Assembly: GCA_947478845.1 (NCBI GenBank)
Contig: CANJXC010000009.1
Coordinates: 62,001 to 126,000 of the forward strand
Source: Spirochaetales bacterium
Lineage (GTDB): Bacteria; Spirochaetota; Spirochaetia; JABEVK01
DNA: 64,000 bases
Direction: 5' to 3'
Shown here: positions 59,563-64,000 of the stretch, piece after piece
How the letters are laid out: each line of letters begins with the position of its first letter
Numbering within the stretch: position 1 is the stretch's first letter
The notes under the pieces: generated by a model
The model's database searches: none
The model's input: the letters and a program-made list of their open reading frames with translations, nothing else
Told to the model about the DNA's origin: nothing
Translations under genes and position numbers: made by a program

Positions 59563-60756
59563 ATGCCAATTCTCTTTATCGGTAGCGGTGCACACAACCT
59601 TACAGCCCTCACTTTCCTGCTTCACGGAAGGCCTGATCTCAAACCCGAAGTGAAAGTTTTTGACCCTTCGGGAGCTTGGCTCACGCGCTGGAACCGCCAG
59701 ATGGAGGCCCAGGAGATCGTTCATTTGCGCTCGAGTTCGGTGCACCATCCTGATCCTGACCCTCTGGCATTGAGGCGTTTTGCCAAAGGCCGCTACGACG
59801 AGCTGTACCCGCCCTACTTTCTGCCGGGTACTTCGCTGTTCAGCGAGTTTTGCGCGAAAGTGGTCGAAAAGTTCGGTGTTCAAGACTTGGTAGAAGCCCG
59901 CAAAGTGGTTCGACTTGAAAGCCAGGCAGGCACGCTCGTGGCGCACCTTGACGACGGCACCGAACTGAGGCCTCGCCACGTGGTGGCCTCACTCGGCGGG
60001 GGCGAAAGGGTTTTCCCTGGATTTTACCAGGCCTGGAGAACACCGGAACAAAGGGCCGGAGCCCCACCCTTGCTGCATTCTGAGGAGGTCGACCTTCGCA
60101 CGCTCGGCCCGGGCGAGGGCCGGAGCTTACTTCTCATTGGAGCCGGGTTGACGGCTGGGCATTTGGCTTTGGGTGCCCTCAAACGGGGTTGGAAGGTGAC
60201 GCTTCTGGCACGCCGGAAGGTGACCTACAAGCTCTTTGATTCGGCCCCGGGTTGGATAGGTCCCAAATATCTGAACGGTTTCCACAAGGAGACCCGTTGG
60301 TTGCAACGGCGAAAATTGATTGCTACTGCCCGTGGTGGGGGCGCGATGACCGAAGAAATGCGTGAACTCCTGGCGCCCTTCCGCAAATCTGGTCAGCTCG
60401 AGCTGAAAGTGCGTTGCGAAGTGAGCCATCTTGAGGTGAGTGGGGGCCGCTGGAAGGCCGACTACGGGTGGTCACGAAGCGTTGTGGCCGACCAGGTTTG
60501 GATGTGCACAGGCAACAAGCTCGATTTGCGAACCCATCCGTTGTTTCGGGATTTATGGGCCAAGCACCCGCTGCAAATGCTCGATGGCCTTCCGGTTCTC
60601 GACGAGAGCTGCCAGTGGCCGGGGTTGCCGCTGTATTTGATGGGCCTGCCGGCCGGGCTCAGGGTGGGGCCTACGGCGCGCAACTTTCCTGGTGCCCGTA
60701 AAGCTGCCAGTTTGGTTTCGCAGGCAATCGGCGGCGTGCACGTCAGTCCTACATGA
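59563..60756 (+). CDS. FAD/NAD(P)-binding monooxygenase-like protein
   Basis: 397 residues. ILFIGSGAHNLTALTFLL is a flavin-type GxGxxN Rossmann motif, and SLLLIGAGLTAGHLALGALKRGW a second nucleotide-binding motif, as in flavin-dependent N-hydroxylases (SidA/IucD) and OSGIN-like proteins. EIVHLRSSSVHHPDPDPLALRRFA and MCTGNKLDLRTHPLFRDL support that wide group. No siderophore genes are near, so I assign no substrate. It starts seven bases after the DUF5312-like gene and overlaps the RluA gene by four bases. Confidence 0.8.
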   Translation: MPILFIGSGAHNLTALTFLLHGRPDLKPEVKVFDPSGAWLTRWNRQMEAQEIVHLRSSSVHHPDPDPLALRRFAKGRYDELYPPYFLPGTSLFSEFCAKVVEKFGVQDLVEARKVVRLESQAGTLVAHLDDGTELRPRHVVASLGGGERVFPGFYQAWRTPEQRAGAPPLLHSEEVDLRTLGPGEGRSLLLIGAGLTAGHLALGALKRGWKVTLLARRKVTYKLFDSAPGWIGPKYLNGFHKETRWLQRRKLIATARGGGAMTEEMRELLAPFRKSGQLELKVRCEVSHLEVSGGRWKADYGWSRSVVADQVWMCTGNKLDLRTHPLFRDLWAKHPLQMLDGLPVLDESCQWPGLPLYLMGLPAGLRVGPTARNFPGARKAASLVSQAIGGVHVSPT

Positions 60757-61577
60757 AACGTCTGGTGCTGGCGGCCGACCCAGCCCGTTCGGTGGTTTCA
60801 CAAGTGGAGGAGCCTCTCGGTGAGCTACTCGGGCGTGCGGTGCTCCCGGGCGAAGTGCTTCGTATCGCCGCTCAAGGGGCTCTCTATGTCAACAAGGCCC
60901 GATTTCATGACGCCTTGGACCTTCCGCCCCGAGGACTCCTAGAAGTCTTTTACCCTGAGCTTCCCATGACGCAATTTGTGCTCGAACCCGCGAGCATTGT
61001 GTTTGAGGACGAGCACCTCATCGCGGTCGACAAACCGGCCGGGGTCAATACCTCGCCGTCACCGTTCTGCGATCAGGACTGCCTCACCTGGGGAGTCCAA
61101 AACTACCTTGCCAGCGGTTTCGCCGTGCACGCCGTTCATCGACTCGACCGGGACACCCGCGGGTTGGTTCTCGTGCCCAAACATAAAGAGGCCGAAAAAG
61201 GTCTTCACACCCTGTTCCGCGAACGCCGAATCAAAAAAGTTTACCGAGCCCTCACGCCAAAATGGGGCCCTTCGCCCGACCGACCCCTGCGAGTTGTCTA
61301 CCGCATCCGCGACGAGCTGGACTGGCGGGGTAAGGCGCAGAAGTGTGCTACCACCGTGCTCTGGGAAGGAAAAACCGCTGACCTGTGGAGTTGGCTGGTG
61401 CTGCCCCACACAGGGCGGACACACCAGATTCGCAAGCACTTCGCTCGGTATTTGGTTCCCTTGGATGGCGACGTGGTGTACTCTCCTACCCCGGGAAACA
61501 ATAGCTTGGGACTGTGCTGCATTCAGCTTCGCTTCCTCCACCCGATGACTGGCAACCTCTTGGAGCTCAAACTTTGA
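60753..61577 (+). CDS. RluA-family pseudouridine synthase
   Basis: 274 residues. VHAVHRLDRDTRGLVLVPKHKEAEKGL contains the catalytic aspartate in HRLDRDT, and PHTGRTHQIRKHFARYLVPLDGD the second conserved motif. There is no clear S4 domain, although the first 90 residues may be a degenerate one (GRAVLPGEVLRIAAQGALYVNKARF). It should convert specific uridines of rRNA or tRNA. The ATG overlaps the stop of the FAD gene, and its TGA overlaps the TTG start of the next. Confidence 0.92.
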   Translation: MKRLVLAADPARSVVSQVEEPLGELLGRAVLPGEVLRIAAQGALYVNKARFHDALDLPPRGLLEVFYPELPMTQFVLEPASIVFEDEHLIAVDKPAGVNTSPSPFCDQDCLTWGVQNYLASGFAVHAVHRLDRDTRGLVLVPKHKEAEKGLHTLFRERRIKKVYRALTPKWGPSPDRPLRVVYRIRDELDWRGKAQKCATTVLWEGKTADLWSWLVLPHTGRTHQIRKHFARYLVPLDGDVVYSPTPGNNSLGLCCIQLRFLHPMTGNLLELKL

Positions 61578-62611
61578 ATCCGATCAAACCACCTTTGCTG
61601 TCCCCTGGCGCTTTACTGGCCTTGCTGAGTCCTTCTTGGGGAGGCCCGGCCGCTTACCCGCCGGTTTTTGAGGCTGGGAAGGCTATGCTTGCCGAAAACT
61701 TCGGCTTCCGCTTCGTCGAATATCCCACCACTCGATGGACCGCCGAGCAGCTCGACCAGGATCCGCAAGCCCGGGCGAGGGATTTCAACCAAGCGTTCGC
61801 CGACCCGAAAGTGGAGGGTCTTTTGGCCACGATTGGTGGCAACGACGCCATACGTATTCTCCCGTTTCTCGACTTGGATTTAATTCGTCGTAACCCGAAA
61901 CTGGTGATGGGCTACTCCGATGCTACGGCCTACCTGACGTGGCTCAGCCAGAATGGTGTGGTGAGCTACTATGGCAACACCGTGATGTCGGGCTGGCCAC
62001 AGATGGCCAGTTTTCCGCCGGCTCTGGACTGGCACCGCCAGTTTTTCCAAGGTGAAGTTCCTGCGCTGGAACCGTTTCCCTTTTGGACGCAGGGTTACCG
62101 CAACTGGAACACCAGTGCCAATCAAGTTCTTGAGCCTCAGCCGAACTCTGGTTTTACTTGGCTTGGTGGTGACGGTACGACCCGCGGAAGGCTTTGGGGC
62201 GGGTGCTTCGAGGTGCTGGAAATGCTCAAGGGGACTCGTTTTTGGCCCTCCCGCGACTTTTGGAATCATCGGGTGCTTTTCCTCGAAACCAGCGAGGAGA
62301 AGCCATTGCCCCGACAAGTAACCTATTGGCTGCGAAATTATGGGGCTATGGGAGTCTTCGGCCAGCTTTCTGCGTTGTGGATAGGCCGACCAAAAGACTA
62401 CACCGACGCCGAAAAAGCTGAATTGCGCCGCGTGGTGAAAGGGGTGGTAGGGGAAGAATGGGGCGCAGTAGGGCTACCCATCGTGATGGACCTAGACTTT
62501 GGGCACACCGACCCTCGCTGGGTGTTGCCCTTGGGAATTGAAGTGGAGACCGACCCCCAAAACCGTCGTTTGAGCTTTACGGAGCCGCTGTTTTCCGGTC
62601 TAAGTCCATGA
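61574..62611 (+). CDS. LD-carboxypeptidase family S66 (MccF/LdcA)
   Basis: 345 residues from a TTG at 61574, which overlaps the RluA-type stop codon (TTGA). LSPGALLALLSPSWGGPA, the nucleophile-containing VMGYSDATAYLTWL (Ser at about 115) and GGCFEVLEMLKGTRFWPS with FLETSEEKP fit the S66 family. Members remove D-amino acids from tetrapeptides in cell-wall recycling or destroy microcin-type compounds. The distinctive insert length and NWNTSANQVLEPQPNSGFTWLGG are nearer to the MccF-like branch. It ends the operon and overlaps the lipase-like gene by 35 bases. Confidence 0.88.
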   Translation: MNPIKPPLLSPGALLALLSPSWGGPAAYPPVFEAGKAMLAENFGFRFVEYPTTRWTAEQLDQDPQARARDFNQAFADPKVEGLLATIGGNDAIRILPFLDLDLIRRNPKLVMGYSDATAYLTWLSQNGVVSYYGNTVMSGWPQMASFPPALDWHRQFFQGEVPALEPFPFWTQGYRNWNTSANQVLEPQPNSGFTWLGGDGTTRGRLWGGCFEVLEMLKGTRFWPSRDFWNHRVLFLETSEEKPLPRQVTYWLRNYGAMGVFGQLSALWIGRPKDYTDAEKAELRRVVKGVVGEEWGAVGLPIVMDLDFGHTDPRWVLPLGIEVETDPQNRRLSFTEPLFSGLSP

Positions 62612-63914
62612 CGGCGAAGAACAAGGCTTCCTCGCCAGCTTGAACGTGGGTTGGAGAGGCCAAGTTGATCAACCGCGGAGCAACCGCGGGGTGGGCTGCT
62701 TCTAGGCTTGCAAGAGACACCCGGCTGTTGTCGGGAGGGACAAGTTGGTCGGTCGGACTAGCGGCCAGAGTGACGGCGACAGTGCCCGGTGGCACAAAGG
62801 TATCGAGTCTGGCTTCTTGGCGAATCGTGAGGTAGGGCTCTAAACCGGGGTCCGTCTTGAGCCGGGCTAGGAACTGTGGCAGGTAGAGGTCGGCAACGGT
62901 GATCGACCCCACGGGTTTGTGCCTGAGTTCGGCAACCGCCTTGTGAATCCGTTCGTCGCTGTGTTCCCCATCCACCATCGGCACTATCAATTCCATGATA
63001 TCGGCCTGCAGGATGTCCTTCGGGACGATGAGCTCCGGATAAGCTCTCGCCCAGCCCAAAACGAGCAGAATTGTGTAGTGCGGGTGTGTGACCACAAGCC
63101 TACCGTCGAGTCCCAGTTGGTAGTTCTTGGTCAGATCCAGAGGTGCCCCCATGGGGTAGGCGTCGCAGAGGTCCAAACCCGAAGCCAGTTCCGGTTTTTC
63201 GCTCCAAAGCTTTACTGTTGCCATGGTTGCCAAGCCACCTTCCGAATAACCCATCACGCGTAACCTTCCATTTTCTACCCTGCCCTCGGCCTGAGTCTGC
63301 CAGGTTCTTGCTGCGGCCAATCCATAAAGGGCGGAGGCGGCGAGGCTACCAGGAACACAATAGTGCTGCTGCCCTGGGCTATCGCCGGTTCCACCGTAGT
63401 CGGGCATCCAGACCGCGTGACCCAAACTGGCCAGAAGCCAAGCCAAGTCGATTTCGTAGTTGGCTAGCCGGGAGGGCACCGCTGCCCGAAGCATTTCACT
63501 GCCACGGTTGTAAATCACCCAGTCGAGTTTCGAGGGTGCTTTGGAGCCTTCGGGAAGCAGGAGCAGACCGGACTGAAGGTCGGGGTCTCCCTGCGGTGTT
63601 TGACCCACGAACCTCAGGCGTACGGCCTGGGCTGCATTGCGATTTGCCATCCTTGAGGCCCGCCAAGCGTCGAAACCTTGCGACGCGAGCATAGAAGTGT
63701 TGATTTGAAGCCCCAAGGTGAAGGTGGAGGCAACTTCGAGAATGGACCCAGCATCTTTGGGCAAGCGATGCGCCAGCACCTGGGCTTCCAGTAAGTCCCC
63801 AGGGCGCGCTGTGGGCGGAAGAGGGGAAGGGGGCGACCAAAGGACCGCGGGTGCCGTAGCGCAGGAACCGAGGGTTAGTGAAGCCAGTAAAAGTGGTATG
63901 GGCGTCAATTTCAT
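62577..63914 (-). CDS. Secretory-lipase-like alpha/beta hydrolase lipoprotein
   Basis: 445 residues from the ATG at 63914 (frame extends four codons). MKLTPIPLLLASLTLGSC is a lipoprotein signal (Cys18). The hydrolase part has the nucleophile elbow RVMGYSEGGLATMA (GYSEG at about residue 217), the early WVIYNRG and VWMPDYGGTGDSPGQQHYC, and ASPTDQLVPPDNSRV for the acid. This is the layout of fungal and bacterial LIP-type secretory lipases. It probably cleaves esters at the cell envelope. TATGTT ends seven bases before the ATG. It is divergent from the gene at 63954. Confidence 0.84.
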   Translation of the reverse strand: MKLTPIPLLLASLTLGSCATAPAVLWSPPSPLPPTARPGDLLEAQVLAHRLPKDAGSILEVASTFTLGLQINTSMLASQGFDAWRASRMANRNAAQAVRLRFVGQTPQGDPDLQSGLLLLPEGSKAPSKLDWVIYNRGSEMLRAAVPSRLANYEIDLAWLLASLGHAVWMPDYGGTGDSPGQQHYCVPGSLAASALYGLAAARTWQTQAEGRVENGRLRVMGYSEGGLATMATVKLWSEKPELASGLDLCDAYPMGAPLDLTKNYQLGLDGRLVVTHPHYTILLVLGWARAYPELIVPKDILQADIMELIVPMVDGEHSDERIHKAVAELRHKPVGSITVADLYLPQFLARLKTDPGLEPYLTIRQEARLDTFVPPGTVAVTLAASPTDQLVPPDNSRVSLASLEAAHPAVAPRLINLASPTHVQAGEEALFFAVMDLDRKTAAP

Positions 63915-63953
63915 GTTTTCCAACATACCGCTAAAGCGTACACTGAGGCCACA

Positions 63954-64000
63954 ATGCAGGAAGTAAAATACGATACCGAAGACCGCATCGCGGCGCTCGC
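63954..64000 (+). CDS. Start of a gene, possibly mnmE (truncated by window end)
   Basis: ATG at 63954 with GAGG eight bases upstream and TACACT (63939-63944) as a possible -10. The visible protein is MQEVKYDTEDRIAAL, open to the end of the window. The DRIAALA pattern in the first 16 residues resembles the start of the tRNA-modifying GTPase MnmE (D-x-IAALATP), which helps form 5-carboxymethylaminomethyl-uridine at the tRNA wobble position. Only 15 residues are available, so this is a suggestion. Confidence 0.5.
   Translation, partial: MQEVKYDTEDRIAAL

Overview
The window looks like a chromosomal segment of a bacterium in the phylum Spirochaetota. This is an inference from gene content: an EF-G of the spirochaete/planctomycete/mitochondrial-like type, a CarD-type regulator with an acidic tail, a class III glutamine synthetase (GlnN), a DUF5312-like protein, and an unusually large share of predicted lipoproteins. 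No rRNA gene, phage, insertion sequence or CRISPR array is visible. Coding density is very high and no gene-free stretch exceeds 300 bases; the longest gaps are 38535-38699 and 9416-9549, and both carry promoters.

Layout. 1-5738: 3' end of a neuB-like gene, a PAF-acetylhydrolase-like membrane protein, a PhnP-like metallohydrolase, two tRNA genes (Asp, Arg), a lipoprotein, galU and alr. 5741-9415: two lipoproteins and a coiled-coil protein. 9467-14958: a complete branched-chain amino acid ABC transporter (livK, then livHMGF) followed by a CBS-ACT protein. 15054-20181: fusA, carD, an oligopeptide-binding protein and a GIDE-domain membrane protein. 20349-24852: a split YeeE/YedE pair, an FKBP lipoprotein, an SDR and DAHP synthase. 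24869-28879: a duplicated lipoprotein/uppS block. 28968-36397: a membrane LuxR protein, a GH31-like lipoprotein, glmS, an adenylate cyclase and an oxidoreductase. 36400-41714: an RlmI-like methyltransferase, a DUF2156 protein, glnN, a DinB-like protein and rpmB. 41816-45480: a sensor kinase and a receiver-kinase hybrid. 45455-54066: secreted proteins and lipoproteins (possible metallopeptidase, VWA, LysM, FecR) and DUF554. 54161-57882: aminotransferase, solute-binding lipoprotein and an MsmK/UgpC-type ATPase. 57963-62611: a four-gene operon (DUF5312, FAD protein, RluA, LD-carboxypeptidase). The end holds a lipase-like lipoprotein and the first bases of an mnmE-like gene.

Three themes stand out. 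First, two neighbouring lipoprotein genes share a 62-base upstream element, leader, signal peptide and a downstream uppS 3' end, but have unrelated mature regions; this looks like exchange of a surface-protein cassette. Second, many genes lack a Shine-Dalgarno sequence and instead have a -10-like box ending 5-8 bases before the start codon, which suggests common leaderless transcription. Third, glnN has a textbook sigma-54 promoter. Most convergent gene pairs overlap or abut at their 3' ends.
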